Source of the DNA: Strigamia acuminata
Lineage: Eukaryota > Arthropoda > Chilopoda > Geophilomorpha > Linotaeniidae
Length of the DNA: 60,000 nt
Assembly (NCBI GenBank): GCA_949358305.1
Contig: OX442315.1
Location: 622,001 to 682,000, forward strand
Direction: 5' to 3'
Part shown: positions 1 through 11,479 of the stretch, one piece after another
How the letters are laid out: each line of letters opens with the position of its first letter
Numbering within the stretch: position 1 is the stretch's first letter
The notes under the pieces: generated by a model
Database searches by the model: none
What the model saw: only the letters and a program-made list of their open reading frames with translations
Told to the model about the DNA's origin: nothing
Made by a program: the position numbers and the translations under genes

Positions 1-690
1 GTGGGAATATTCGGGCTTTCGTAGAGTTTTACAATTATAGTACCCGGCTCGGTGATTCGACTTTATAATTTACCTTTTGAATTAATGTTTATGCTATAAT
101 TCTAGTATCTGTTCGTATTTTCCCCTGAACATTTAAGATCGAAGGGGGGATTTGTTGGTCTAAGAACCACTCATGTTGTCGATATCAAATGTTTATTTAC
201 TATATGTTTTGTGTTCAAACACATTGTATTGATATTTGATCATTTATTTACTGTTTTCTCTATTTGGATTTAATTTCTGCTGTCCAGTATGTAATTCCAT
301 ACTTTGCTTATGTTTTACTTAGATGATTTGTTCTTTAATTTAAAATTTAATGTTAATAACTGTCACCAGAGTGCTGTGACACTCTTATCTCGAATCCAAG
401 ATGGCAGCGCACACAGGTGTGTGCACTTTTACATCTTTTCACCTTTGGAAATCCATTTATGTAAGATATGGTTTACTTTTCATTAAACTTTTATGTTTTT
501 AAGTGTTTACCTTCACTTTAGAGCACCTTCAGTGCTATTTAAGCGCATATAAGCGACCATAAGTCGCGCGCTCGCTCGAATCGCATCACGCGCTCGCTCG
601 AATCGCATCACGCGATTCTGTTATCGGAATTAACCGTCGCGCATTTGCGACACGCTTTATTTCACGCTTCCACATCGGTTCATTTGCCGA
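1..690. other. Unassigned left-edge sequence
   Basis: No coding sequence, RNA gene or element boundary can be supported here. It is AT-rich up to about 530 and then becomes CpG-rich. The motif CCAAGATGGCAGCGC near 396-410 resembles a YY1/Pho site. The stretch ends where recognisable integrase coding sequence of element A begins, around 699. Confidence 0.5.
567..610. repeat. Two-copy 22-bp tandem repeat
   Basis: A 22-bp unit, core GCTCGCTCGAATCGCATCA, occurs twice head to tail at 567-588 and 589-610. It lies just before the truncated integrase of element A and may mark the truncation junction; that role is inference. Confidence 0.8.
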
Positions 691-698
691 TTATTTGC

Positions 699-2297
699 GC
701 ACCACTCTCCTACAGCCCCGTCCAAAGACCCAAGTAGAAGCCGCCGAAATCGGGCCATACGCTCCATTTGAGTGCCTGAGCGTCGATTTGGTTGGACCGC
801 TGCCAAGAACGGTAGAGAGTAATAATTATATCCTAGTGGTGTTGGATATTGCCACCAGGTGGCCCAAATTATATCCGTTAGAGGATCCAACTGCTCAAAC
901 GATAGCCGATTGCGTCTACGATACGTCCATGGACTGGGGTTTTCCGGTCAAAATTATATCCGACAACGGACAACAGTTCAAGGCACGCTTGTATCAAGAA
1001 TTTTGCAAAAAGTTTAAAATTTTCCCAAAGTTCACCTCTCCATATCATCCGCAGGCCAACCCGGTCGAGAGGTTGAACCGAGATATCAAATATTCGATCG
1101 CCCTATACACTGCAATCCACTCGAGATGGGACGAATACCTCCGCGAGATCGCATTTAGTGTACGAACAACCGACACTAGAGGACGGGGATATTCGCCAGC
1201 GTACCTTAACACAGGGAGAGAGTTCCGAATCCCATGGGATCCGCGAGTCCTCGATGGTATAATGAAGATCGACCCTCAAAAGCCGCATGAATATGTGCAA
1301 AGACTAGAAAAAGTGATACGGGACACCTTTCAACATATGATGGCCCATATTGTTGACTTGCGCGAACGGGTGCGAAATCACAAAGAAGACAAAAAGTTCG
1401 CTGACTTCAGAGTAAATGATTTGGTATGGCGAGAGAGCCACGTGTTGTCACAAGCGGCGAAGGGAATTTCCGCCAAACTTGCAGACAAACGAATAGGTCC
1501 TTACGTTATAACGCAGATCCACCAAGGTGGAGCCGCAAAACTGCGTAGACTGCGGGACAATAAGACATATAAGTCAATTCACATATCCGAACTATCGCCA
1601 TATTTCCCTGAACTTAATCAGGAGGTATGGGTGAAAGGCCAAACACAGTGACCCAAACGCTGAAGTGGTGAACACACTGCTCGATGATGAACCGGCACAC
1701 GAGTCGGAAGTAGAAAAAATGTCGAAAAATATGACAAAAAAGCAAAACCGATCGACTGTGAAAAAGGGGGGAAATTTGCCAATTTCCCAAGAACAAATAT
1801 CATCAAAAGATTTACCACAACAGCAAGAAACGTCACAGGACGTGGAAAATGCACAAGAAATTCCACGCGACGCCGACGAAATTCAAACACCGTCGACAAC
1901 GCAAGAAACGCCACAAGACGTCGAAGGCACGTTCGACACGTGGGAAACTCAAGTGCAAGAGTTGGAAAATTACGACACCGATTTTCAACGCAATCCGCAA
2001 ACTTCACAAGAAAATGAAGCAGCAGAATTGCGCGAAGAAAATTCGATTGCTAAAGAAATGGAAGCAACTCCATTATTTTTCCCGGATGAATTTATTTTGG
2101 AAACTGAAGAACAAATTAAATCATTTTCCAAAAAGGGGGGAAGAGTGATGGAGAAGCCGAAAATCAAAAAGAAATATTCAAATGCAGTTGATAGACACCA
2201 ACAAACATCAAAACAAACTTCGTTCGAGAAGAAAAATGCATCAAAATATGTATTACGAGACAGAACGAAGATAAAGACTCCAAAACGGTTCGAATAA
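699..2297 (+). pseudogene. Integrase fragment and Pol C-terminal tail of element A
   Basis: The frame encodes the Ty3/gypsy integrase core. The first Asp is in LSVDLVGPL, the second in SDNGQQF, and the Glu in NPVERLNRD, so the D,D,E triad is present. The N-terminal HHCC zinc domain is missing, because the element is broken at about 699. The product runs closely parallel to element C integrase. After VKGQTQ a stop is reached, but the Pol tail continues in another frame from about 1636 to 2297, showing a one-base shift. The tail ends with a basic LRDRTKIKTPKRF segment, also seen in C. At 2130-2144 the coding sequence includes A5G6AAG, resembling the element's polypurine tract. Confidence 0.85.
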
Positions 2298-2539
2298 ATA
2301 TCACCAGGTGGCGCCACTCGGAAGGCACCAACAAGCAAGCGCCCGACGTCACCAACCCACGTGATTGGAGGAGCAAGATTCAACACCAACTTGTAAATCG
2401 CAACCAAAAAGTCACGACTGAGCGAACTCAAGGAATAGTCAAAGAAAAGCTGAGAAAACTGGTGAAAAACTGCAGAATTTAGAGGAAAAATCAACGATCA
2501 ACGTTCCAGCCAGTGATCGAGCGAGAAGGAGCGACCACG

Positions 2540-5500
2540 ATGGCCTCAACACGCCGATCGAGGCGGGAGCAGGAAGCAGAGATGGAGGAGGTATTTTTTG
2601 TATCAAACATAAGATAAAATCAATTAGATTCCTCTCTTAACGATGTGTGAACGAGAATCCTGGATTGTTGGACTGAGAAAAGTAGTAATGAAGCGGAAAA
2701 AACTCCGAGAAATACATAAAAATAACTAAACGGAAACAGATTCGAAAAAGTTTCGTAAAGCCTTAAAAACATCGCTAAAAATAATATATAAATAGTTATA
2801 AAGCGGTAGTAATAGTTATTACAATAAATAAAATTACTTTTAAGTCAGAAAAAGAATAAAAAGTTAGTAAAAAGCACGTTTTGTGAAACACGATAATTGA
2901 AACCGAGAGCGCCATCTTGTAACCGCTATCGGAAATAAGATAACAAATTCAGTCGAATAAAACAGGGAAAATATTACACATCCGTGAGAGAGAATCTTGA
3001 TTGGAAACGTTGATGGAAAATAATTTCTTTCGTTAACATGTGCCACGATTATTCGCTTGAGAATTCAGAAAATAATGGAGAAACTAGTCACACTAGACCC
3101 GAAAAGTTAACGGATAAAAAATACGGAAATTGAGCCGAAAAAATTATTGCAACTGAGCATAATAAAAGCTAGCTAAGAGCTGTGATGATTATACATTCCA
3201 TAAATGATTAATTTTAAGCGAAAGAAAAGTAAAAACTAAGTTCGCGAAGCGTTTCAATCAAACGCTGACCAAAAGCGCCATCTGGTGGCAATTAATAGCA
3301 TCAAGATGTGCAAAGTTAAGCGACAAAAGCCAAACAAATCGTGTCACACGCACAGAAGAGAGAGTTTATTAACGTAAAATTGAAAATTCGATAGAGAATT
3401 AATTTTGGATTTTATTTATCAGATATTTAGCAAGAATGGATGTCATCGTGGGACAAGCTTCCAGACACAGTTCGAGTACCACCTAACATCTTGCGAGGGA
3501 AAATCCCCGAGTTAGTCTGACAAATCTTTGAAGCCCACGGCTACAGCGCTTGGAGAACACGCAAGTGGCTCTCCCAAGCCGCGACCCGAAGATGGGGCAC
3601 GTACAAAAAAATGAAGCATGGATTTAAGGATTGTTTGTGGGAGCTTGTGAAGGATTTTCTCGAGGCCATCGACCCACCCGGAATGCTATGGAGCCCACTG
3701 CTCGCGGAGGATTTCCCGCTCACCTTCGAGGAGGAGAAGGACTACGGCATTTATTTCAAGCCGGGGACAAACAAATTCCTGTTTTTGCAGGAAATCCGTG
3801 AAAAACTAAAAAGGGACATGATGACTGTCGCGGCTAAATTCATGAAGGAACAGCAAAAGTACCAAGAAGCTCAAGCCAATGCGCAGGGGGAGAACTACGT
3901 CTACACGCCGAACCCAGCAGCCCGCACTCAATACCAGATGCACCAGTTGCACATGGCGGGTGCAATCGGCCAGAACTACGCCCCACAGGACCGACCACGT
4001 ACCACCGAGTATGGCCCCTTGGCGTTCGCTACTAAAACAAGACAGCCAAAAGAGCAACGAGAGTCACCATTCGGAGAAGGGACAACTCGTAGGAGTTGGA
4101 AGCGTCGTCAGATGCGTCAAGCAATTGAGCGAGAAGTAACGATGTCGAAGGACGACAAAAATCAAATTTTGATCCAGATTAAGGGAAGCGACGACCCCGA
4201 CGCTCCAATCATCGCCCTCGACGAGTCTTGGCCTGACGAGCTGGTGCTTGTAGACGAAGCTTCATCCGAGAGCGAAGAGAATTATGAAACACCGGCAGAA
4301 TGGTCGCCGCGACGAGAGACGACTGCGTCATCAGAGCTATGGGATACGCCACCATTAGTCCCACCAGTCTCACCTACACCTACGGAACCTCAGGAGACAA
4401 AGGCGACCGGAGCAATTGCCAAAACAACGGAGCGAACGACTAATAAAACGTCAAGAAAGCGCTCACAGGAGAAAAAAGAAAGATCAAGTCGCGACACGTC
4501 CCAGGACGATAGAACGTCGTCATCAAGACGAGAGGATCAAGATCGATCAAGTCGACGCGAAAAGTCTCGCCGCCGTAGCAGCCAGGCTCGGGCTTCAAGC
4601 AAGAGTCAAATACGGCAATCGAGCCGACCAACTCAATCACGACAACAGAGTCGGTCCAGCGAGCGAGGCAGATCACTAGTCCGACGCGCAAATCCACATT
4701 TGCAACCAATGAGTGAGTTCATTGCGCCTAGAAATCATGCAATTCCCGTGCCCGAGATAGCGTTGTTGCTGTACGCTGACACAATGGCGTTGCAACCGCA
4801 GCCCAATTTTGACATCGGATATTATCAACTATGGGATGACATATTGGCAAACCCACACAGGGCACAGGAAGTACTATCTGCAAGTTTGGACGCATTTCAA
4901 GCAGCGCAGATAAATGAAGCATTAAATGAATTGAGACGTCTGGCAGTGGAATTCTGCAGAAAGCCGTTAGCAGAACAAACACAAAGATGGCTGCAGAAGT
5001 TTCAAAAGCAGATGATTCCCATTCTGACCAGATTGTTGTTTCCAGGGGTATTTCCGGGAAACGAATCGGCATTTGTCGCCGTGAGCATCCTCTGGACGAC
5101 GCCGATGGGGATCCCCAAAGAATTAATAGAGAACTGGGAGTCTGTCCAGTATGACCCCGTCCTATTAAGGAGTATGTTGGTATGTAGGATGTTGTCCAAC
5201 GGGGAAGTAGCTTCGCAAAGTGCATCCAGACTCCGAAATGAATGGCATCAACGTTTAGTTGAAATCTAGGCTCACAGAGAGGCACAAGCGACCGGGCAAC
5301 AAGTGGCAAACTGGAGGCCAGCAGGGGCACCGGCGTGGCTAGCTGCCCAACCTTCTGCCCCACCAGCAGTCCTGACGACTTCAACACGCCAGCCATCTAC
5401 GGACTACGTTCCTGCATCGGATACGGACATGTTTTACTTTCGTGCATCGGCCAACGCAACATTGGTCGGGACCAAACTTCCGATTGAACCAGAGCAGTCG

Positions 5501-5923
5501 ACACAAGCCGAAAGTCAAGACGAGACAGTTAAGAAGGCATCGAAATCGGTCGTCTCGAAGAACGCCGAATATGGAAAGATCCGACACTTCTTTCCAAGAT
5601 TGAACTTTTCAAGAGCAACTCGAGCGTTGCTAATTAACAACTCCACGCTCTGCAGAGAAGTCCACAAATGGCTGGAGAATGCAGCGAGAGAGCCGAGGAG
5701 AAAAGTTCAACACAAACGAATCATCGCGGTCCGAAAACCACCAAGGACGGATAGAGATCGTTATGACATGCAGTACGAAGAGGTACTTCCATTGACCAAC
5801 GACATCACACAGGTGTGGTTGCACCTAAACGTTGGTATGGCGTCCGGCCCGACCCGGGGGCTTCCGAGGATTTCTGTTTCTGAACAGGAAGTCCCGGAAC
5901 CCGGTGTCGACGAGAACAACTAG
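2540..5923 (+). pseudogene. ORF3 of element A (env position, two exons, unknown function)
   Basis: This gene lies where env would be but shows no signal peptide, membrane segment or fusion motif. Exon 1 (2540-2590, 17 codons starting MASTRRSRREQ) ends GAG|GT. Exon 2 starts at 3431 after an AG, in phase 0, and runs to 5923. Element C has the same arrangement. Exon 2 begins with a segment sharing NILRGKIP and SAW with C, followed by MHQLHMAG and IKGSDDPD, a long Arg/Ser-rich stretch (about 4410-4690), a segment with IPVPEIALLLYA, and a C-terminal region with YGKIRHF and VWLHLN. Two in-frame stops break it: TGA at 3512-3514 (Trp in C) and TAG at 5267-5269. Gag-like, chaperone or nucleic-acid-binding roles are all guesses. 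Confidence 0.7.
2591..3430 (+). other. Putative ORF3 intron of element A
   Basis: This 840-bp AT-rich stretch has no ORF and lies between GAG|GTATTT and an AG at 3429-3430; joining the flanks keeps phase 0. It contains GCGCCATCTTG (about 2909-2919) and GCGCCATCTGG (about 3276), spaced like the repeated units in the matching interval of element C. Confidence 0.55.
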
Positions 5924-6156
5924 AGGAAGACCAAGACGGCCTATACTGGGGGTGTATGGGTCAGTCTTATGAAGACCTCCCCAAAAAGAGGGGAAGTGTG
6001 GTGGCCTGTGGTCACCAGGGCAGGTGAAAACAGGAGTAACATTCACAGAGTTGATCTGAAGTTAATATTATTTTAGTATTTTATTATTTTAGAAAACTGA
6101 GACAATAAGTTCTTGTCTGGGGCTGGTTGCCAGGGTAACCAGACAAACAGCTGAGG

Positions 6157-6184
6157 GGTTGGCAGGAAATGCTTCCTGTCAACC
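6157..6184 (+). promoter_or_regulatory. Conserved LTR hairpin
   Basis: A 12-bp stem (GGTTGGCAGGAA with TTCCTGTCAACC, one G.U pair) closes the loop ATGC. Equivalent hairpins with the same CAGGAN core and a four-base loop occur in the LTRs of B (7995-8010) and C (16987-17012) and in the minus-strand solo LTR. Confidence 0.6.
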
Positions 6185-6389
6185 AGGAAGAAAATACAGA
6201 TTTCTTCAGTCTAATACAAAAACCTTTGCTGAACAACACTGAAAATAATTACTCCTGGATTTCTACTGTCAAAACCGGATTAATTTGTGCCTTCAACCGA
6301 GGATTGGACTCATTCTTGTGATACAACATTATTGTGTCACGGGAAATTCATCTTGCCGTCAAGACATTGACGGAGGGATTCATGCAACA

Positions 6390-6700
6390 GTCGAGCCATT
6401 CAAACTACGTCGCGGACGCCATTTGAACCACTCGACGATCGTAACCAAGCCATTCCAACTACGTCGCCGACGCCATTGGAACCACTTGGAAGAATAGAGC
6501 GAGCCATTCCGACTACGACAGAGTCGCCATTGGAACTACTCGTGAGGAGAGGGCCATTCGGACTACGATATCATCGCCATCCGAACTACCCGGGGAAGAA
6601 GTCAAGTTAATCCGAACTACGGTTCTACCGCCATTTGGATTAACACGGTGCAGAAGCAACGCTGCTCGAACTACGACTCGGTCGCCATTCGAGCAAGCGT
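6390..6700 (+). repeat. Array of six covarying hairpins in LTR A
   Basis: The units are 6390-6436, 6445-6489, 6499-6543, 6551-6591, 6606-6644 and 6659-6700. Each has an inner 4-bp stem (CGTC/GACG, CGAC/GTCG, CGAT/ATCG or CGGT/ACCG) with a 3-base loop. An invariant CTA (5') opposite CCA (3') separates it from a 6-7 bp middle stem (TTCAAA/TTTGAA, TTCCAA/TTGGAA, TTCGGA/TCCGAA, GCTCGAA/TTCGAGC and others). In units 1-4 a further CCA opposite CCA or CTA leads to an outer 3-6 bp stem (for example GTCGAG/CTCGAC). Stem sequences differ between units but pairing is kept, while internal-loop bases hardly change. That is seen directly; an RNA role is inference. Confidence 0.8.
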
Positions 6701-7218
6701 GTAGAAGAAACCGAAATTGATCGGTCAGAGATTGAAGAAACTGCGATTGAGCAGCCACAACGAGAGTCATCAGTTGCTGCTGCGGAGAATCGGGAAAACT
6801 GTAAGTGAAGAATACGTTATTCGGACGAAGCAGTACGAAAACGTCGCGTCGACGGGACGAACGGAGCCGGAGACGCCATTTTTATTCCTATTTTCCATTT
6901 TCATTAATAATTCGTTAATTTCTAGTCATTATGTATAATTTTAGAGTTTAATCATTGTAAATCGTTTTTATTAGAGAGAGTTTATTCAAGATTAGAATAA
7001 ATAGCATGTGTGTTTTTTAAGTAATAAGTTTGTTTTATTCATGTTGATTTCCTCAATCGCGTATTGAGTAAATCAATTGTTGTGTTAGTAAGTTTAGTCA
7101 GTTGGAAGTATTAGTTAATTATTAAAATATAAGACCCGTCGGGGCATTGAGTAATTTCCACAGCTTATTTTTGATAATTTGAGTGAGGTTTTATTAAGAA
7201 TAGGCCGGGATTACTACA

Positions 7219-7522
7219 AATGTTGTTACGGTATTTTTATTTTTATTTTTATTTTATTCTATTCACAGTACAATTAATTTCTAATTTCTAATTTTTAATT
7301 TTTAAATTTTTCTTCTTCTTTATTCTCATTCGGTCGGGAGCTGACGCGGGCAACGACGAACACAAACTTAACTTCTTTCCGGGAACAAGGTGGAGATGAA
7401 GAAGAAGTCCGACATGTTTTTTTAGTCTGTCAAACTGCCGCCAGAGCGCCACCATTATGACAGCAGATTGAAACACACATATTTATCAGATTCTAAGATT
7501 CTGAATGGTTTTTATGAGGGGA

Positions 7523-7558
<36 letters not shown>

Positions 7559-7683
7559 AATGTGGTATAGTTGTAAGTTGTGGTCAACTTTTGATGCTCA
7601 TCTGTTGGATAAAACAACTTTTAATGTGCAAAATTAATGTGCAAGTTACGTTACTGTATTTGGATGTTATTTAGGATATACAG
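7219..7683. other. Spacer between elements A and B
   Basis: AT-rich sequence without a supported gene. It carries a (GAAA)10 microsatellite at 7520-7559. The last four bases, ACAG, are the left target-site copy of element B. Confidence 0.6.
7520..7559. repeat. (GAAA)n microsatellite
   Basis: About ten uninterrupted GAAA units. Confidence 0.95.
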
Positions 7684-8372
7684 TGTGGTGGCCAACTGGT
7701 CACCAAGAGGATTGGAAAAGACATTTTAGTGTTTTATGTGTTTATTCATCGTGTTTTTATAAAACTTTCAAATATATTTAAAGGACATAAATTGAGAAAA
7801 TATTCAGAGTCAATCAAAAACGTTTTTCATGCATATTTATCTAAATCAGTGTAATTCCAAGGATAAATGTCACCATATTTTATTTCCTGCAAAAACTGCT
7901 TTCTTTATTTATTATTTGACATCCTATTGCACAACAGTGAGTCACTTGCAAGCTGCTGCCTAAATTGCCATGACAACCAGCCCTGGATGGTGCACAGGAT
8001 GTGCATCCTGCTCCCTGGAAGATAGAGATGAAGCAATCTAATTTCTCAAAAGGAGTTGTGGTGCAATTTCAACCCAGAATTGTGGGAAAATTGCTCTCAC
8101 AACTTCAGTTCAAGTCTCCTTTTCACCAGTACCAGTCATGTCATATTTTGCTCCAGTGTTTCTACAAACCCAGTAATAATATGGTTGTGATTATCCTGCA
8201 CCAAAGGAATTTGGATTCACCTTGCTGATAGGGTAAAGCAGCTAGGTTTCATCTTGCTAATTGGGATTCATTAGCTAGATATTTGTCTTGCTGCACAGGA
8301 TTTGTCAGCTAGAGTTATCTTGCTCAAACAGCCAGTTTGAGTTGAGATTTCAGAGTTTTGAAGCCAAATTGT
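7684..8372 (+). repeat. Truncated 5' LTR of element B
   Basis: Colinear with 11480-12168 of the 3' LTR and almost identical. It breaks at 8372, after which the sequences are unrelated. The LTR hairpin CAGGAT-GTGC-ATCCTG lies at 7995-8010. Confidence 0.9.
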
Positions 8373-8512
8373 CATACAGAAATTGTGACTTGCCAAAATC
8401 TGCAAATATTTTCGCATTGCGTGACCACAAGGACGTTACAACAGATGTCATTTCACGTTCCAGCATCATCCAAAAGAATCAGAGAAATTTCTGCCAGGAT
8501 AGTACAATCAAG

Positions 8513-11416
8513 ATGAGTGCCCGGCAACTACATGTGCGCTTAAACAGGAGCGACACGCATACGCCAGAACAATTAAAATGCGCACCGAATTCTTTCAGCA
8601 GGTCAAATGTGATAACCAACAGAGATGTGATGGACATTAACGCGACCCTGATAAAGAAATATCATTATTCGTACAGCAGTCCAAGGAAATTGTCATCTTT
8701 GAACGTTCTGGAGTCACCTGACCAGCAGCAACTAGCCAGTAAAAATAAGAGTTATGAGATGATGCGCACTCCGTCGCCAACACATTCACAAGCAGAAAGC
8801 AAGGGGTCAGACACCAGAAAAATTGCGAATTATGATCTTTTGACGAGGGAAGAACTATTGGAGATTGTCAGGACAACAAGGCGACATGTGAAGAAATTAG
8901 AGAGCACCCGCTCAACTCCAAAGAAATTAAAGAGCACCCGCTCAACTCCGAAGACGGAAATGAACGCTTCTTCATCCAACACGTGCACACCATCACAATT
9001 GCACCTGTGTGACATCAGACATCGGATGCAACTACTATTAAACAAGACTCAGGACAGCCTTGATGAGAAGAAGGCACGTCAGTACGCAGAATACATGAAT
9101 GCGGAAATGGTAGCAACTGTAGAACGAAGGACAGCATTTGAAAAATTACGTCTACAGGAGGACCAGTTGATGAAGCATTATCGCATGGAAGACGAGAAGA
9201 TGCGCATGAAAATGGAGCAACAGAAGGTGCTTGCACAATGTAAGAAGTTGGAGATGTCGTTTCGCGACGAGAACGAATACTTGCGCAGAGCAACGTTGCA
9301 AGCTCAAGAAGAGGTGGAAAAGGCCAGACAAGAGCTACAGGGAATAAAGTATGAGGCGCAATTGAAATACTCCACTGCACAACAGACTACAAATGGAACT
9401 ATGACCGAAAATTTGACGGAACTTTTGTTAAAAAGGGGGAGAGAGGTGGATACAGATCAAAAATATATCACGCGGTCAATAACTCCACCCACTCAAAACA
9501 AAAAATTACCCGACGTCATAGATACAAGAAACCAAAAACACACCACTGAAAATAGTCAAAACCAAAAAATTTTAAGGCATGAAACTAGTGATGAAGTAAC
9601 CACAAGGAAAGAGCACAATTCACCAGTGGACTTAAGATTTTCTGAAGTTGCCGAATTGTCATCGCAGGAAGTAACAAAGACTTTCCCATTGCCAAAATCA
9701 CCACAATATGCGATTACAACGGGTGACCAACAACAACAAAGTGTTACTGTGAATTCGAATGACAAGATTTTTCAAAGTAGCAATGAAGATAGCATCCATT
9801 GTGGACAAAGACAACGCAGTTCCAACAAAACACCACCTTCATCATTGCTTGCAACTAATCTTGAGCTGGAATTCGAAGTAGCAATGGAGCCTGCCAAGAA
9901 TGCCTTACAAATATTGTCGACATCTGATAAGGAAAAAGAAACAACATCTGTAGACCCAACTAAATTGGCCATGAATGCATCATGCAACGTTGAGAAAAAG
10001 GAAGCGACCAAGGAGTCGTCGAAATTGGTTACAATTGCATTAAAGAAGTCTGAACAAAAGGAATTGGAATCTCCAGCACAAGTTCATCAAAAAGAAAATC
10101 CTAGAAAATCAGATAACAATAAACGTCTAGTTCGAGCCACGAGAATTATTCGAAAACAATTCGGAAAGATGATCAAGCGGCTGACAGTTAATGTAACGGT
10201 ACAAGATTCCACGCCTTTACTGGAACCAAGTAGTCTGCGGAATTCAGAGTGGCCCTCCAAATATTTCATCATGACACTAAAGAACATACAGGAAAACATA
10301 ACTTCTGAGGACCAACAGGAAGTAAAAGCTCTGATAAAGGAGTGTTATCAGCGAATGGAGTTGGCAAATGAAGCACAAGACACCAAAGCTACCATACTCA
10401 CTGCAGTCACTATCAAGGGTACAGAAAGGTCTCAAGAAAAACCAACACTTGAAAATTCTTGGGATAATTATGGACCTCTAAAACATTCTTGGTTAAATCA
10501 ATCTGTGAAGACATCATTGCCTGAAATGAGGAAATCATCTGCAATAACAGAATCAGGAGCTGATCTACGGTCTACTCATGCAAGATCTACTGCTGCTACT
10601 GATGTGCTATCATCCTATTCTGAAGATAAACTGAACAGGCAGTCACATTCTTCAAAACCACAATTTGTTAGTGCAAATAAGAAATGGAAGGATCCAGCGG
10701 AGAATGAGACAACTGACGGGACTGGATTGCAAATGGAATTGACCTCATCTCGGGGAAAGAAGTCACCAGCGGCAGAAAGTCCAAATCAATTAAGTTCATT
10801 TACCAGGGTTGCCAATTCTTCATTGAATGGAAAGCGGGCGAGAAAGTCAGGAATCGTTCAGCAGCTGTCATCAATTGAATATTCGGCATTAATTATTGAA
10901 AATACTAAACCTCTGCAGACATTGACAACAATGCAAGCCAAAAGTCGCATGGCTTGCGATTACCAGACGAAGATGCTCAGAGTGCAAGATGCCACTACGA
11001 GGAGAGAATTTCATCAGAATGGAAGGAAGGGTCAACCAGTGCCAAAACAGCGATCCCACGGTCAGAGTGAAATGGATCTCCAAGCAGTTAGTCAGCAAAG
11101 TGCAGGCTTGGTGTTGGGATTGTCATCAGCTTCCAATGTTGATGGTGAAACTCAAGATGCTCTTCCCACACTCAAAGACAAGAAAGACAAACTAAATGAT
11201 TCTGTGCTTGTGGATGAGCAAAAGCCAACGGGATGGCATGGTTCTTCAAAAACGAAATCAACGCATTCAGTTGAGCAGCATACGCAGGAAGTTCACTCCA
11301 GGGTGTTTGAACCGACAGCTAAAGACCAATCGGCCAGTGCAATCAACTGCACCCATCGCACAAAGAAGCTAGTTGGGAAAAGCCGTTGGCCAGACTTTAG
11401 TCCAGGAGAGTTGTGA
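8513..11416 (+). CDS. Single long ORF of element B (Gag-N-like, unknown C-terminal part)
   Basis: An open frame of about 967 codons; the first internal ATG (8513, context AAGATGAG) is the likely start, because the frame reads back into the LTR only through the deletion. Residues from about 100 to 350 align with the N-terminal Gag region of element C: (L/M)(T/S)REELL, a charged coiled coil, EYLRRATLQAQEEVEKA, LLKRGRE and ITPPTQNKKLPDVID. The retroviral Gag core and CCHC knuckle of C are absent. The remaining ~600 residues are Ser/Thr/Lys/Gln-rich with a conserved-looking block near RIIRKQFGKMIKRL and no recognised domain. A structural protein mobilised with help from a complete relative is the likeliest role. 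Confidence 0.65.
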   Translation: MSARQLHVRLNRSDTHTPEQLKCAPNSFSRSNVITNRDVMDINATLIKKYHYSYSSPRKLSSLNVLESPDQQQLASKNKSYEMMRTPSPTHSQAESKGSDTRKIANYDLLTREELLEIVRTTRRHVKKLESTRSTPKKLKSTRSTPKTEMNASSSNTCTPSQLHLCDIRHRMQLLLNKTQDSLDEKKARQYAEYMNAEMVATVERRTAFEKLRLQEDQLMKHYRMEDEKMRMKMEQQKVLAQCKKLEMSFRDENEYLRRATLQAQEEVEKARQELQGIKYEAQLKYSTAQQTTNGTMTENLTELLLKRGREVDTDQKYITRSITPPTQNKKLPDVIDTRNQKHTTENSQNQKILRHETSDEVTTRKEHNSPVDLRFSEVAELSSQEVTKTFPLPKSPQYAITTGDQQQQSVTVNSNDKIFQSSNEDSIHCGQRQRSSNKTPPSSLLATNLELEFEVAMEPAKNALQILSTSDKEKETTSVDPTKLAMNASCNVEKKEATKESSKLVTIALKKSEQKELESPAQVHQKENPRKSDNNKRLVRATRIIRKQFGKMIKRLTVNVTVQDSTPLLEPSSLRNSEWPSKYFIMTLKNIQENITSEDQQEVKALIKECYQRMELANEAQDTKATILTAVTIKGTERSQEKPTLENSWDNYGPLKHSWLNQSVKTSLPEMRKSSAITESGADLRSTHARSTAATDVLSSYSEDKLNRQSHSSKPQFVSANKKWKDPAENETTDGTGLQMELTSSRGKKSPAAESPNQLSSFTRVANSSLNGKRARKSGIVQQLSSIEYSALIIENTKPLQTLTTMQAKSRMACDYQTKMLRVQDATTRREFHQNGRKGQPVPKQRSHGQSEMDLQAVSQQSAGLVLGLSSASNVDGETQDALPTLKDKKDKLNDSVLVDEQKPTGWHGSSKTKSTHSVEQHTQEVHSRVFEPTAKDQSASAINCTHRTKKLVGKSRWPDFSPGEL

Positions 11417-11479
11417 GGCTGATCCAACAGAATGTGTAAGGGTCAGTCAGAAGCTGACTTCCCCTAAAAAGGAGGGAAG

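Larger units (their letters stand above)
699..7218 (+). mobile_element. Element A: 5'-truncated Ty3/gypsy-like retrotransposon
   Basis: In order: part of integrase and the Pol tail (699-2297), a spliced third ORF (2540-5923), a polypurine tract (5983-5996, AAAAAGAGGGGAAG) and a 3' LTR (5997-7218). Gag, protease, RT and RNase H and the 5' LTR are missing; the left break is near 699. Order and proteins match element C, whose pol is more complete. The copy cannot be autonomous: the 5' half is gone and the remaining frames carry a frameshift and in-frame stops. No target duplication can be tested because the left end is lost. Confidence 0.88.
5997..7218 (+). repeat. 3' LTR of element A
   Basis: A 1222-bp LTR starts TGTGGTGGCC immediately after the polypurine tract and ends GGATTACTACA. 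The same end sequence closes the LTRs of element C and, in reverse, the solo LTR at 39256-40168. It holds a conserved LTR hairpin (6157-6184) and the six-unit hairpin array (6390-6700). Confidence 0.9.

Noticed and set aside
1665-2297. Separate gene after the integrase of element A
   Set aside because: It is the Pol tail continued after a one-base frame change, as shown by alignment with element C.
3436-3610. ATG at 3436 as start of ORF3 with a frameshift to 3611
   Set aside because: Reading from the splice acceptor at 3431 keeps the correct frame without any shift and aligns with element C.
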